Of a stretch of 64,000 bases of DNA, positions 34,928 to 43,481 are shown piece after piece. Source of the DNA: Sulfitobacter sp. DFL-14 (GTDB lineage Bacteria > Pseudomonadota > Alphaproteobacteria > Rhodobacterales > Rhodobacteraceae); assembly GCF_003335585.1 (NCBI RefSeq), contig NZ_QBFD01000046.1, positions 862,299-926,298 on the forward strand. Direction: 5' to 3'. Every line of letters starts with the position of its first letter. Positions within the stretch are counted from its first letter, which is position 1. The notes below the pieces were generated by a model. That model worked only from the letters and a program-made list of their open reading frames with translations. It was not told where the DNA came from and ran no database searches. Made by a program: the position numbers and the translations under genes.

Positions 34928-35869
34928 CTATCCGCTGAACCTGTAATCCTGCTCGATCTGCCAGGCAAGCCGGGCCGTGTCGTCGATCACCGTTTCGACG
35001 AATTCGTGCAAACCTTCGTCAAAGATCGACCCGATGTCACGGCCCTTGAGACGCGCCAGCAGTTCCTCGGCCAGGTCGTTGGACGGTTTGCGCATCTGGT
35101 ATTCCTCTGCCAGCAAACCGAGGTTCGCGGCGATCTGGTTGGCGCAGAAATTCAATGACCTTGGCATCCGGGAATCGAGGATCAGGAAATTCGCGATGGC
35201 GGGGGCGGTAAAGTCGTCTTCCACCGCCCAGCGGAAGGACCGGTGCGCCGAAACGGAGCGCAAGACGGTTTCCCATTGTACATTGTCCAGCCGGCTGCCG
35301 ACAAAGGACGGCGAAGGCAACAGCGAATAATATTTCACGTCGATGATACGCGCGGTGCTGTCCATCCGTTCGATTGCAATGCCAAGACTGCAAAAGTCAT
35401 AGATGTCATTGCGCAGCATTGTCCCATGCAACGCGCCCCGCACCAGCGCCGCCTGCTGCCGGATCACAGAGAGAACCCGGGGCACTTCGGTTTCCGGCAC
35501 CGGGTTCTTCAAAAGCTCGGAAAACATCATCCAGGTGTCATTGACCGCATACCAGACCTCGGTGGTCAGCGCGGTGCGTGTCAGCCGCGCATTGTCGCGC
35601 GCCGCCTTGATGATCGACAGGACCGAACTGGGGTTATGCGCCTCGCGCAGCAGGAAATTGATCACCTGGCTGCTGTCATAACCCTCATGATGCGCCTCGT
35701 AGGTGTCCTGATTGGCCGAGGTGACGATCACCGATTTCCATTCCGCTTCCGCGTCGTTGGACCGGGTCAGCGCGATGCGGAAACCCGCCTCCACCAGTCT
35801 GGCGATGTTTTCGGCCCGCTCAAGGTAACGAAACATCCAGTACAATCCACCTGCGGTTTTTCCCAGCAT
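34928..35869 (-). CDS. Alpha-E (DUF403) domain protein
   Basis: A 313-residue helical protein that opens MLGKTAGGLYWMFRYLERAENIARLV, split here as MLGKTAGGLYWMF and RYLERAENIARL, the alpha-E signature with the conserved RxxERAExxxR pattern. Family members accompany circularly permuted ATP-grasp ligases and transglutaminase-like proteins. It lies one base from each neighbour in the operon. Confidence 0.9.
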   Translation of the reverse strand: MLGKTAGGLYWMFRYLERAENIARLVEAGFRIALTRSNDAEAEWKSVIVTSANQDTYEAHHEGYDSSQVINFLLREAHNPSSVLSIIKAARDNARLTRTALTTEVWYAVNDTWMMFSELLKNPVPETEVPRVLSVIRQQAALVRGALHGTMLRNDIYDFCSLGIAIERMDSTARIIDVKYYSLLPSPSFVGSRLDNVQWETVLRSVSAHRSFRWAVEDDFTAPAIANFLILDSRMPRSLNFCANQIAANLGLLAEEYQMRKPSNDLAEELLARLKGRDIGSIFDEGLHEFVETVIDDTARLAWQIEQDYRFSG

Positions 35870-35870
35870 A

Positions 35871-37295
35871 TCAGTCGTCCAGAACCCAGGTGTCTTTGGT
35901 GCCGCCGCCCTGGCTGGAGTTCACCACCAGCGACCCCGCCTGCAACGCGACCCGGGTCAGGCCGCCCGGGGTGATGTTGATCCCCTTGGGCGAGACCAGC
36001 GCAAAGGGGCGCAGGTCCACGTGGCGCGGGGCCAGACCGCTTTCGGTAAAGATCGGTACGGTGGAGAGCGCCAGCGTCGGCTGCGCGATATAATTGTTTG
36101 GCCGCGCACGCAGCTTTTCGGCAAAATCGGCGATTTCCTTTTTGCTTGCGGCAGGCCCTACCAGCATCCCGTAGCCGCCCGAACCATGGACCTCCTTCAC
36201 CACGAGTTCCGCGAGGTTGTCCAGCACGTAGCTCAGGCTGTCGGGTTCCGAGCAGCGGTGCGTTTCCACGTTCTTCAGGATCGCCCGTTCACCGGTGTAG
36301 AATTCAACGATGTCAGGCATGTAGCTGTATATCGCCTTGTCATCCGCGACGCCGGTGCCAGGCGCATTGGCAATGGTGATATTGCCCGCACGGTAGACAT
36401 CCATGATCCCCGGCACACCCAGCATGGAACTCGGGTTGAAGGTCAGCGGATCGAGGAATGCGTCATCGACCCGGCGGTAGAGCACGTCGATCACCTTGTA
36501 GCCCTGGGTGGTGCGCATGGTGATATGGCCATCCACAACCCGCAGGTCGTGCCCTTCCACCAGTTCCACACCCATCTGATCGGCAAGGAAACTATGCTCG
36601 TAATAGGCGGAGTTGAAGATGCCAGGCGTCAGCACCGCCACGCAGGGCCGGCCGGTGCAGGAGGCCGGGGCCGTTGCCTCAAGCGCGCGGCGCAGGTTCT
36701 TGGGATAGTCGCTGACCGGCTGCACGCGGATCGTGCTGAAGAGTTCCGGAAACATCTGCAACATCGTCTCGCGGTTTTCCAGCATGTAGCTGACCCCGGA
36801 AGGCGTGCGCGCATTGTCCTCCAGGACAAAGAAATCGTCCTCCCCGGTGCGCACCACGTCGGTGCCGACGATATGAGTGTAGACGCCGCCCGGCGGGGTA
36901 AAGTCGATCATCTGCGGCAGGAAGGCGTCGTTGCGCGCGATCAGCTCCGTTGGGATGATCCCTGCCCGCAGGATTTCCTGGCGGTTGTAGATGTCATGCA
37001 GAAAGGCATTCAGCGCCGCCACCCGCTGTTCGATCCCGCGCGACAGCTTGCTCCACTCCCGGCTCGAAAGGATGCGGGGGATCAGATCGAAGGGGATCAG
37101 ACGTTCCTCGGCATCGGATTGGCCGTAGACATTGAAGGTGATTCCCGTCCGGCGAAAGAACGCCTCGGCCTCGGCCGCCTTTTGCGCAAGGCGCTGGTTG
37201 TCCTGGGCCGCAAACCACGCATCGTAATAATCATATGGGGCACGCGCACCGGCGCCTGAAAGCATCTCATCGAAGGGAAAGACTTTTGATTTCAT
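35871..37295 (-). CDS. Circularly permuted ATP-grasp ligase
   Basis: A 474-residue ligase-like protein. It contains NVYGQSDAEERLIPFDLIPR, FLHDIYNRQEIL, DFFVLEDNARTPSGVSYM-type and VVKEVHGSGGYGMLVGP segments, which place its ATP-grasp domain in the permuted family (DUF404/DUF407). It probably forms an amide or peptide bond, the first step of the Anbu pathway. ATG at 37295 is chosen by family alignment; no good ribosome binding site is visible. It is the first gene of the operon. Confidence 0.9.
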   Translation of the reverse strand: MKSKVFPFDEMLSGAGARAPYDYYDAWFAAQDNQRLAQKAAEAEAFFRRTGITFNVYGQSDAEERLIPFDLIPRILSSREWSKLSRGIEQRVAALNAFLHDIYNRQEILRAGIIPTELIARNDAFLPQMIDFTPPGGVYTHIVGTDVVRTGEDDFFVLEDNARTPSGVSYMLENRETMLQMFPELFSTIRVQPVSDYPKNLRRALEATAPASCTGRPCVAVLTPGIFNSAYYEHSFLADQMGVELVEGHDLRVVDGHITMRTTQGYKVIDVLYRRVDDAFLDPLTFNPSSMLGVPGIMDVYRAGNITIANAPGTGVADDKAIYSYMPDIVEFYTGERAILKNVETHRCSEPDSLSYVLDNLAELVVKEVHGSGGYGMLVGPAASKKEIADFAEKLRARPNNYIAQPTLALSTVPIFTESGLAPRHVDLRPFALVSPKGINITPGGLTRVALQAGSLVVNSSQGGGTKDTWVLDD

Positions 37296-37584
37296 GGATA
37301 AAACATATGACAAACCGGTCACCTGGCAATCTTGCACATGAATTCCGAACGGCAGCTTTGCACAAAACATCGTCGCAGGCGGCAATATGCTCAAAAACAA
37401 GGCACCCGCGCGAGGTGCCGCACCAGATGCCCCGGCTCACGCAGGCGTTGAAGCCGCCCGGGACCGATCCGGCGCGCTGCCCCCGGCAGATTTCCGGTTG
37501 CGCCCACCGCCCTGTCGGACAACCCTTGGGCCGGGGCGGCATGCGGCGCCTCAGCACCCGAACCCGCGGTCAGACAGGCATTCG

Positions 37585-38070
37585 ATGACAAAGCTCCTTG
37601 TGGTCTATCATTCAAAAACCGGCGGCAGCAGGCAGATGGCCGAAGCGGCGGCAGAGGCGGCGCAGGCCGAGACGCCCACCACCCTGCTGACCGCCGCCGA
37701 AGCAGGCCCGGAGGATCTGCTGGCCGCTGTCGGCTACATCTTTTGCGGCCCGGAGAACCTCGCGGCGATTGCAGGGGTGATGAAGGATTTCTTTGACCGC
37801 TGCTATTACCCGGTGCTGGGCCGGATCGAGGGCCGCCCCTATGCGCAGATGATCTGTGCCGGATCAGACGGTGAGAACGCCAAGCGCCAGACCGCCCGCA
37901 TTGCCCAGGGCTGGCGCCTGAAAGAGGTTCAAGCGCCCATCATCATCTGTACCAATGCCCAGACGCCCGAGGAAATCCTGGCGGAAAAGACAATACCGGA
38001 AAAGGACCTTGCCCTGTGTCGTGACCTTGGCGCGGCGATGGGTGCGGGGCTGAACATGGGCATGTTCTGA
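37585..38070 (+). CDS. Flavodoxin-family protein
   Basis: A 161-residue protein opening MTKLLVVYHSKTGGSRQMAEA, with the FMN phosphate-binding loop HSKTGGSRQM. The middle segment GYIFCGPENLAAIAGVMKDFFDRC fits NAD(P)H-dependent flavoprotein reductases rather than electron-transfer flavodoxins. It stands alone between the Anbu operon and the SRPBCC gene. Partner and substrate are unknown. Confidence 0.82.
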   Translation: MTKLLVVYHSKTGGSRQMAEAAAEAAQAETPTTLLTAAEAGPEDLLAAVGYIFCGPENLAAIAGVMKDFFDRCYYPVLGRIEGRPYAQMICAGSDGENAKRQTARIAQGWRLKEVQAPIIICTNAQTPEEILAEKTIPEKDLALCRDLGAAMGAGLNMGMF

Positions 38071-38111
38071 CGCACCCCTGCACCACGATAGGATCACCAG
38101 CCTCGGGCGCC

Positions 38112-38555
38112 TTACTGGTTGATCTCCGGTTCCACGAGCTTTGCCAGCTTCCGCAGGCTGTCCTGCCATCCGAGGTAGCAGGCTTCGAGCGGGATCACCT
38201 CCGGAACGCCGTCCTGCACGACGGACATTTCCGTGCCGACAGAGACAGCTTTCAGGTCGACGGTGATCGTCATCTCGCCGGGCAGGTTGGGGTCGTCGAA
38301 CCGGTCGCTGTAGACCAGCCGCTGACCCGGAACGAGTTCCTTGTATTCGCCGCCAAATGAAAGGCTGTCACCGGTCGTGAAATTGCGGAACGACATCCGG
38401 TGCGTCCCGCCGACCTCGGGCGTCAGTTCGTGGACCGTGCAGAGAAACCCATAGGGTGGCAGCCAGCTGGCCACGGCGTCGGGTTCCAGAAAGGCCCGAT
38501 AGACCTTTTCAGGTTTGGCGGCGATGACGCGGTGCAGACGGACCGTGTTGGGCAT
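38112..38555 (-). CDS. SRPBCC (AHSA1-like) protein
   Basis: A 147-residue START-like protein: VRLHRVIAAKPEKVYRAF, then GGTHRMSFRNF and YLGWQDSLRKLAKLVEPEI at the end. Such AHSA1-related proteins bind hydrophobic ligands; the ligand here is unknown. AAAGGA lies upstream of the ATG. Two direct repeats sit in its promoter (38568-38614). Confidence 0.82.
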   Translation of the reverse strand: MPNTVRLHRVIAAKPEKVYRAFLEPDAVASWLPPYGFLCTVHELTPEVGGTHRMSFRNFTTGDSLSFGGEYKELVPGQRLVYSDRFDDPNLPGEMTITVDLKAVSVGTEMSVVQDGVPEVIPLEACYLGWQDSLRKLAKLVEPEINQ

Positions 38556-38567
38556 GACGATATCCTT

Positions 38568-38608
38568 TTCTTGCTCATCTTGTTTAAAGATTCTTGCTCA
38601 CCGTACTT
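38568..38608. promoter_or_regulatory. Direct repeats upstream of the SRPBCC gene
   Basis: TTCTTGCTCA occurs at 38568-38577 and again at 38591-38600, exactly 23 bases apart, each followed after 5 bases by a TTTAAA- or CTTAAA-like string. The copy nearest the gene touches its ribosome binding site. This fits an operator with two sites on one DNA face or a short duplication. Confidence 0.5.
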
Positions 38609-38685
38609 AAAAGCCATCCTGCCATCCCATCGCTCGAAAACTTATGGAATTTTTGTCACGCTGCGATCTGCGCGGCAGTCCGCTG

Positions 38686-39171
38686 TCATTCGGCAAGTGC
38701 CGCCAGATAGGCTTCGGTCAATTCCGCGATCACCGAGCGTGCCGGCGGTGCCGCGCCAAGATGCAGGCTCCGCAATTCCGCCATGAACGCTTCCCACATC
38801 TCGGGACCGCCCTCTTCCAGCAGCTGCGCCCGGATCGACAATTCCCGCGTGACCGGCGTAAAGCGCCGACCCCATGCGCCCATCTGCGCAAGCAGCGGCA
38901 CCAGCTGGATCGCGGGTTCCGTCAGGCTGTAGACCGTCTTTTGCTTGTGCGACGGGTCCGGACTCGTGGAGAGCAGACCCGATTCAGTCAGCTTCTTCAG
39001 CCGGTCAGCCAGGATGTTGGAGGCGATGCCTTCCTCGGAATTGTTGAGCAGGTCGCGATAATGCCGGCGGTTGCCGAACATGATGTCGCGGATGACGATC
39101 AGGCTCCAGCGGTCGCCCAGCGTTTCAAGCGTCAGGTTGATCGGGCAACCGGAGCGGATAGGTTTGTCCAT
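38686..39171 (-). CDS. HxlR-family transcriptional regulator
   Basis: A 161-residue winged-helix regulator. The N-terminal Cys9 in RSGCPINLTLE is the conserved HxlR cysteine; LGDRWSLIVIRDIMFGNRRH and GIASNILADRLKKL are the HTH signatures. It is divergent from the alpha/beta hydrolase and RibD-like gene set, which it probably controls through the repeats at 39192-39245. ATG at 39171 gives the family's usual start. Confidence 0.9.
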   Translation of the reverse strand: MDKPIRSGCPINLTLETLGDRWSLIVIRDIMFGNRRHYRDLLNNSEEGIASNILADRLKKLTESGLLSTSPDPSHKQKTVYSLTEPAIQLVPLLAQMGAWGRRFTPVTRELSIRAQLLEEGGPEMWEAFMAELRSLHLGAAPPARSVIAELTEAYLAALAE

Positions 39172-39191
39172 GTGGGGCCTCCGTAAACCGC

Positions 39192-39245
39192 TTGCAATAT
39201 ACATACGGTTCCGGTAATTCACAACTGATTGCAAAATGCATACAG
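39192..39245. promoter_or_regulatory. Direct repeats in the HxlR/hydrolase divergent promoter
   Basis: TTGCAATATACATACGG (39192-39208) and TTGCAAAATGCATACAG (39229-39245) match at 14 of 17 positions, 37 bases apart, in the 117-base gap. They are good candidates for the HxlR binding sites. Confidence 0.55.
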
Positions 39246-39288
39246 ATAGACGCCGCGCGCCAGATGCGGCTGAATCGGAGGGGGGCAC

Positions 39289-40179
39289 ATGCAAACCGTC
39301 AGGACAGTTCGCATCGCCGAAGGCACAATCGCGTCGGAAGCGTTCGGCGATCCCGCCGATCCGCCGGTGATCATGATCATGGGCGGCGCGGCGTCGATGT
39401 TGTGGTGGCCCGAGGCCTTCTGCAAACGGCTGGCAGAACGCGGTCGCTTTGTGATCCGGTACGACCAGCGCGATACCGGCCTTTCGACGCATTACCCGCC
39501 CGGTCAGCCGGGCTATGGCATCGAGGATGTCGTCGACGATGCTTTTGCCCTGCTCGACGCCTATGGGATTTCAAGCGCCCATCTTGTCGGGTTCTCCCTC
39601 GGCGGCATGATCGGCCAGGTCGCCGCGCTCAAGCACCCGCAACGCGTTCTGTCTCTTACACTGATCAGCAGTTCGCCGATCGGCGGAGACCGGACGCGCT
39701 TGCCTGCGAGCGGCGACGCCTGGCTGAAGCACATGAGTGCAGAGGTGGACTTCGCCGACCGGGCGGCGACGGTCGACTACATGGTCGAGGATTCGCGCCT
39801 TGTCGCAGGCACGGCCGGACCATTCGACGCAATCGGGATGCGCGCCTTCATCGAACGGGATTTTGACCGATCCGGCGGCTATCTCAGCAGCGCTAACCAC
39901 AGTGTCCTTTTCAATATCCGCCAGGACTGGCGCGACCGGTTCCATCTGATGCACGTGCCGCTCCTCGTCATTCATGGCACGGCAGATCCGGTGTTCCCGC
40001 ACGAGCATGGTGAAGCGCTCGCGCATAATGTAGCGAACTCCAGGCTATTGACGCTCGAGGGCGGAGGCCACGAGCTTCATCCGGTTCACTGGAATCAGAT
40101 GATTGGCGGAATTATCGGGCATACGGACAGCATGAAAAGCAAGGCCACTCGGCAAATTAAGGAAAGGAAGAGAACATGA
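39289..40179 (+). CDS. Alpha/beta hydrolase
   Basis: A 296-residue hydrolase. The oxyanion-region segment VIMIMGGAASMLWW, RYDQRDTGLS, nucleophile elbow GFSLGG, acid in HGTADPVFP and histidine in GGGHELHPVHW appear in the expected order. It resembles epoxide-hydrolase or lactone-hydrolase relatives, but the substrate cannot be told. GGAGGGGGG precedes the ATG. It overlaps the next gene by 4 bases and is divergent from the HxlR regulator. Confidence 0.88.
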   Translation: MQTVRTVRIAEGTIASEAFGDPADPPVIMIMGGAASMLWWPEAFCKRLAERGRFVIRYDQRDTGLSTHYPPGQPGYGIEDVVDDAFALLDAYGISSAHLVGFSLGGMIGQVAALKHPQRVLSLTLISSSPIGGDRTRLPASGDAWLKHMSAEVDFADRAATVDYMVEDSRLVAGTAGPFDAIGMRAFIERDFDRSGGYLSSANHSVLFNIRQDWRDRFHLMHVPLLVIHGTADPVFPHEHGEALAHNVANSRLLTLEGGGHELHPVHWNQMIGGIIGHTDSMKSKATRQIKERKRT

Positions 40180-40817
40180 CCAAGGTAATCGTTTCCGGTT
40201 TTTCGATTTCCATCGACGGCTATGGCGCCGGGCCGGACCAAAGTCTTGAGAACCCGCTCGGCAAGGGCGGCGAGACGCTGCACACCTGGATGATCGAAAC
40301 CAACATGTTCCACACAATGCTGGGCAAGGACGGCGGATCGCTGGGTGCCGACGACGATTATGCCACGCGTTCGATGGAAGGCTTCGGTGCCTTCATCTTG
40401 GGCCGTAACATGTTCGGCCCCATCCGTGGCGACTGGCCGGATGACAGATGGAAAGGCTGGTGGGGCGACAATCCCCCGTATCACGCCCCGACCTTCATCC
40501 TCACCCAATATCCGCGCGACCCCATCGAGATGGAGGGCGGCACCGTCTTTCATTTCGTCACCGATGGAATCGCGGCTGCGCTTGAGCGCGCCAGGGCAGC
40601 GGCCGGGGAACAAAACGTCAAGATCGGCGGCGGAGTCTCGACGGTGCGGCAATATCTTCAGGCCGACCTTGTCGACGAGATTCACCTTGTCATCTCTCCA
40701 GTGGTGCTGGGCCGGGGCGAGGCGCTGTTTGCAGGGATTGACCTGTCGGCGCTTGGCTTTGCTGTCACCGAACATGCCACGACCGAGGCGGCGACCCACA
40801 TCGTGCTCGCAAGATAG
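40176..40817 (+). CDS. Dihydrofolate-reductase-like (RibD C-terminal) family protein
   Basis: A 213-residue protein of the RibD C-terminal/DHFR-like fold: VSGFSISIDGYGAGP at the start, GAFILGRNMFGP, and VKIGGGVSTVRQYLQADLVD late. These proteins are NADPH-dependent reductases or unknown; true folate reductase activity is not implied. It overlaps the hydrolase gene by 4 bases, so they form one operon. Confidence 0.88.
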   Translation: MTKVIVSGFSISIDGYGAGPDQSLENPLGKGGETLHTWMIETNMFHTMLGKDGGSLGADDDYATRSMEGFGAFILGRNMFGPIRGDWPDDRWKGWWGDNPPYHAPTFILTQYPRDPIEMEGGTVFHFVTDGIAAALERARAAAGEQNVKIGGGVSTVRQYLQADLVDEIHLVISPVVLGRGEALFAGIDLSALGFAVTEHATTEAATHIVLAR

Positions 40818-40833
40818 GAAAGGCCTTCGTATC

Positions 40834-41157
40834 ATGCCCAAATTCATCACCATCGGATACGGCGATCAGGACGGCTATGACCGCACGCCTCAGGCCGTCA
40901 GGGAGGCCGCACATGCGCAGGACGCCAGATTGGTTTCCGAAGGCGCATTGGTCGGGATTGCCGGGGCGCCGGTACAGGTCCGCAATCCGAATGCCTCCGG
41001 CGTGACAACGCGCGAAGGTGCATTCATGTCCTCCGACCTTCCGGTTGCTGGTTTCGCGGTGATCGAGGCCGCCAGCCTGGCAGAGGCCATCGACAAGGTC
41101 TCGCAGGTTCCCTGTGCCGTCGCCCATGGCGTCGTCGAAGTCTGGCCATTGAAATAG
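40834..41157 (+). CDS. YCII-related protein
   Basis: A 107-residue ferredoxin-fold protein with the YCII-like pattern: FITIGYGDQDGYDRTPQAVR, then GAFMSSDLPVAGFAVIEAAS and a terminal GVVEVWPL. Function of the family is mostly unknown. It follows the RibD-like gene by 16 bases in the same operon. Confidence 0.8.
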   Translation: MPKFITIGYGDQDGYDRTPQAVREAAHAQDARLVSEGALVGIAGAPVQVRNPNASGVTTREGAFMSSDLPVAGFAVIEAASLAEAIDKVSQVPCAVAHGVVEVWPLK

Positions 41158-41185
41158 CCGATCATCACAAGGAGGGAGCAAGGGC

Positions 41186-41716
41186 ATGGCAAAGCTCGTA
41201 TTCGGAATGAACGTGTCACTGGACGGCTATGTCGACCATGAGCGGTTTGCGCCGGACCGCAGGCTTTTTCGTCACTTCATTGAAGAAGCCGAGGGTCAGC
41301 AGGGCAGCATCTATGGTCGCAACATCTATGAGATCATGCGGTATTGGGACGAGGACCACGAAGACTGGGAACCGGATGGCGCGGCGTTTGCGGCGGCCTG
41401 GCGGAAACAGCGGAAATGGGTTGTCTCACGGACACTGGAAACGGTCGGCCCCAATGCAACACTTGTCGGGGATGACCTGGAAGGCGCGGTGCGCCGGATC
41501 AAGGCAGAGCACGCCGGAGAGATCGAAGTTGCCGGTCCGACCCTGGCACAAAGCCTGACCGAGCTGGGCCTGATTGACGAGTATCGGATGTACCTTCATC
41601 CCGTGGTGCTTGGCCATGGCACGGGTTATTTCGCAGGTGCCCGGCCGCCCCTCACCCTGCTGTCGCATGAGCGGATTGGCGATAACGTGCTGCGGCTGGT
41701 CTATGCCCCCGCTTGA
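41186..41716 (+). CDS. Second dihydrofolate-reductase-like family protein
   Basis: A 176-residue RibD C-terminal domain protein: VFGMNVSLDGYVDHE, GSIYGRNIYEIM, and the closing DEYRMYLHPVVLGHGTGYF. It differs from the 213-residue paralogue two genes upstream, though both keep the SxDGY motif. GGAGGGAG lies before the ATG. Confidence 0.88.
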   Translation: MAKLVFGMNVSLDGYVDHERFAPDRRLFRHFIEEAEGQQGSIYGRNIYEIMRYWDEDHEDWEPDGAAFAAAWRKQRKWVVSRTLETVGPNATLVGDDLEGAVRRIKAEHAGEIEVAGPTLAQSLTELGLIDEYRMYLHPVVLGHGTGYFAGARPPLTLLSHERIGDNVLRLVYAPA

Positions 41717-41756
41717 TCACCCGACAGACCCGGCGGCACCTTGCAGCCTGCCGTCA

Positions 41757-41782
41757 CGGGGGAAGACGGCAATCTTCCCCCG
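41757..41782. terminator. Bidirectional hairpin between convergent genes
   Basis: CGGGGGAAGA (41757-41766) pairs perfectly with TCTTCCCCCG (41773-41782) around a 6-base loop, between the RibD-like gene and the AhpD-like gene. There is no long T-run, so termination is likely but not certain. Confidence 0.6.
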
Positions 41783-41824
41783 CGACGGCAATCTTTGCCC
41801 GCGTCTGATTGCGCCGGTGCAATC

Positions 41825-42304
41825 TTAGTACCAGCGCACGCCCGCCACCTGCCGGATCCCGGCGTTGAGGCGGTTCCAGACGTTGATCTGTGCGATCTGC
41901 AGCAGCAGTGCCGCCCGTGCGGGTTCGTCGTAATGCCGGGCCACTTCCGACCACAGCTCATCGGAAACCGCTTCGGGGCGATCCGCAAGGCGGGTCAGCT
42001 CCTCCGTGAGGGCAAGGGCGACCCGTTCCGCATCGGTAAACCAGGGTGCCTCGCGCCAGGCGGCCACGGTATGAATGCGTTTGTCATCCTCGCCAGCGTT
42101 CTTGAGTTCCTGCGCATGCATGTCGACGCAAAAGCTGCAGCCATTGATCTGGCTGGCACGCAGATGAACGAGGTAGCAGGTCACGGCCGGAAGCCCGTCG
42201 GCGGTGGCGGCCTTGCCAAGCGCCAGCAGTGCTTTCATGGCTTCGGGCAGAACGAGGACCGGATGCTTCATCCGGGCTTGCATGGTTTCAACTTTATCGA
42301 GCAT
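41825..42304 (-). CDS. Carboxymuconolactone-decarboxylase/AhpD-like protein
   Basis: A 159-residue helical protein with the redox-active CxxC in INGCSFCVDMHAQEL, characteristic of AhpD-like peroxidase partners rather than true decarboxylases. CMD/AhpD genes are the standard partners of ECF41 sigma factors, and this gene is divergent from one. An ECF41-type promoter reads toward it (42407-42433, minus strand). AGGAAG lies before the ATG. Confidence 0.9.
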   Translation of the reverse strand: MLDKVETMQARMKHPVLVLPEAMKALLALGKAATADGLPAVTCYLVHLRASQINGCSFCVDMHAQELKNAGEDDKRIHTVAAWREAPWFTDAERVALALTEELTRLADRPEAVSDELWSEVARHYDEPARAALLLQIAQINVWNRLNAGIRQVAGVRWY

Positions 42305-42371
42305 GGTTTCTTCCTATCTGTTCAGGTTCCCGGGGTCTTGGGCCCGGTGCGATGACGTACCGGCCGCCCGC

Positions 42372-42398
42372 TGTCACATCGGGCCTGAACCGTTCGTC
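42372..42398 (+). promoter_or_regulatory. ECF41-type promoter toward the sigma factor gene
   Basis: TGTCACA (42372-42378) and CGTC (42395-42398) are separated by exactly 16 bases, matching the known ECF41 promoter form TGTCACA-N16-CGTC. It reads into the sigma gene starting at 42434, so the factor should control itself. Confidence 0.85.
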
Positions 42399-42406
42399 AT
42401 AAGCAT

Positions 42407-42433
42407 GACGGAACGCAAACAAGGAATGTGACA
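42407..42433 (-). promoter_or_regulatory. ECF41-type promoter toward the AhpD-like gene
   Basis: On the minus strand TGTCACA (42433-42427) and CGTC (42410-42407) are also 16 bases apart. Its -35 element ends at the base before the sigma gene ATG at 42434 and touches that gene's ribosome binding site, so binding here could affect expression of the sigma gene. Confidence 0.85.
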
Positions 42434-43321
42434 ATGCGTGGCAAGAAATTCTTGTTGGACGAATTCGAGGCCCACCGGGCACGGCTGAATGCGGTTGCCT
42501 ACCGCATGCTTGGCTCCCGGGCCGAGGCGGAGGATGCGGTTCAGGAAGCCTGGCTTCGGCTCAACCGCTCCGAACAGGACAACATCGCCAATCTTGGCGG
42601 CTGGCTTACCACCGTGGTGGGCCGGCTGTGTCTGGACATGCTTCGCGTCCGGAAATCGCGCCAGGAAGAATCGCTGGACGGGATGCTGGACAACACGCTT
42701 CGGCCAGACCCCTCGTTGACGGCGACAAATGCCACCCCCGAAGAAGAACTTGCCATGGCCGATTCCGTCGGTCTGGCCATGCTGACCGTGCTTGAGACCC
42801 TGACACCGGGCGAGCGGGTCGCTTTTGTGCTGCATGATGTTTTCGCCGTCCCGTTTGACGACATCGCAGGGATCGTCGGGCGTTCACCGGATGCGACCCG
42901 GCAACTTGCCAGCCGCGCGCGGCGCCGGGTGCAGGGCGCACAGACTGCCGACAGGGTCGACAATGCCCGCCGGCGCGAAGTTGTGGATGCCTTTCTTGCC
43001 GCTGCACGAGGGGGTGATTTCGATGCTTTGATGACAATGCTCGATCCTGATGTGGTCCTGCGCGGAGATGCGGTTGCCGTGAAACTCGGCGGACATGCAG
43101 AGCTGCGTGGCGCTCCAGCGGTTGCGGCATTCTTCAAGGGCAGCGCCCAGGCGGCCAGACCGGCACTGGTGGACAATGTGATGGAGGTTGCCGTCGTCCC
43201 CGGCGGTCAGCTTCTTCTTCTGCTGCGCCTCGACATTGCTGGCGACAGGATCACGGGCATGAATGTCATCGCAGAGCCCGCAGACATGGCGGCGTTCGAC
43301 CTGTCGATCGTCGAAGACTGA
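42434..43321 (+). CDS. ECF41-family sigma factor (SigJ-like) with SnoaL-like C-terminal domain
   Basis: A 295-residue sigma factor. Region 2 covers YRMLGSRAEAEDAVQEAWLR and WLTTVVGRLCLDMLR; region 4 covers LTPGERVAFVLHDVFAVPFD and GRSPDATRQLASRARRRV. The remaining 110 or so residues are a SnoaL-like domain with VVDAFLAAARGGDFDAL, which in ECF41 factors replaces an anti-sigma factor. AAGGAA lies 7 bases before ATG 42434. The genetic pairing with the CMD/AhpD-like gene and the two matching promoters agree with the family. Confidence 0.93.
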   Translation: MRGKKFLLDEFEAHRARLNAVAYRMLGSRAEAEDAVQEAWLRLNRSEQDNIANLGGWLTTVVGRLCLDMLRVRKSRQEESLDGMLDNTLRPDPSLTATNATPEEELAMADSVGLAMLTVLETLTPGERVAFVLHDVFAVPFDDIAGIVGRSPDATRQLASRARRRVQGAQTADRVDNARRREVVDAFLAAARGGDFDALMTMLDPDVVLRGDAVAVKLGGHAELRGAPAVAAFFKGSAQAARPALVDNVMEVAVVPGGQLLLLLRLDIAGDRITGMNVIAEPADMAAFDLSIVED

Positions 43322-43375
43322 TGGTCAGGCCTTGGTTTTGCGGGCAGGCCGCCCGTTTGTGTGGCGCCTGACCCC

Positions 43376-43395
43376 TGCCCGGCTTGGGCCGGGCA
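43376..43395 (+). terminator. Hairpin after the sigma factor gene
   Basis: TGCCCGGC (43376-43383) pairs with GCCGGGCA (43388-43395) around TTGG, 54 bases past the sigma gene stop. No T-run follows. Possible terminator or just a stable stem. Confidence 0.4.
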
Positions 43396-43481
43396 TCACC
43401 TGTGTCCTGCCCTTTCCCCTTTACTCGGCGCGCGAAAATCTCCGCTCATTGCACCCGTCAGCACCCTTCATATCGGACTTC

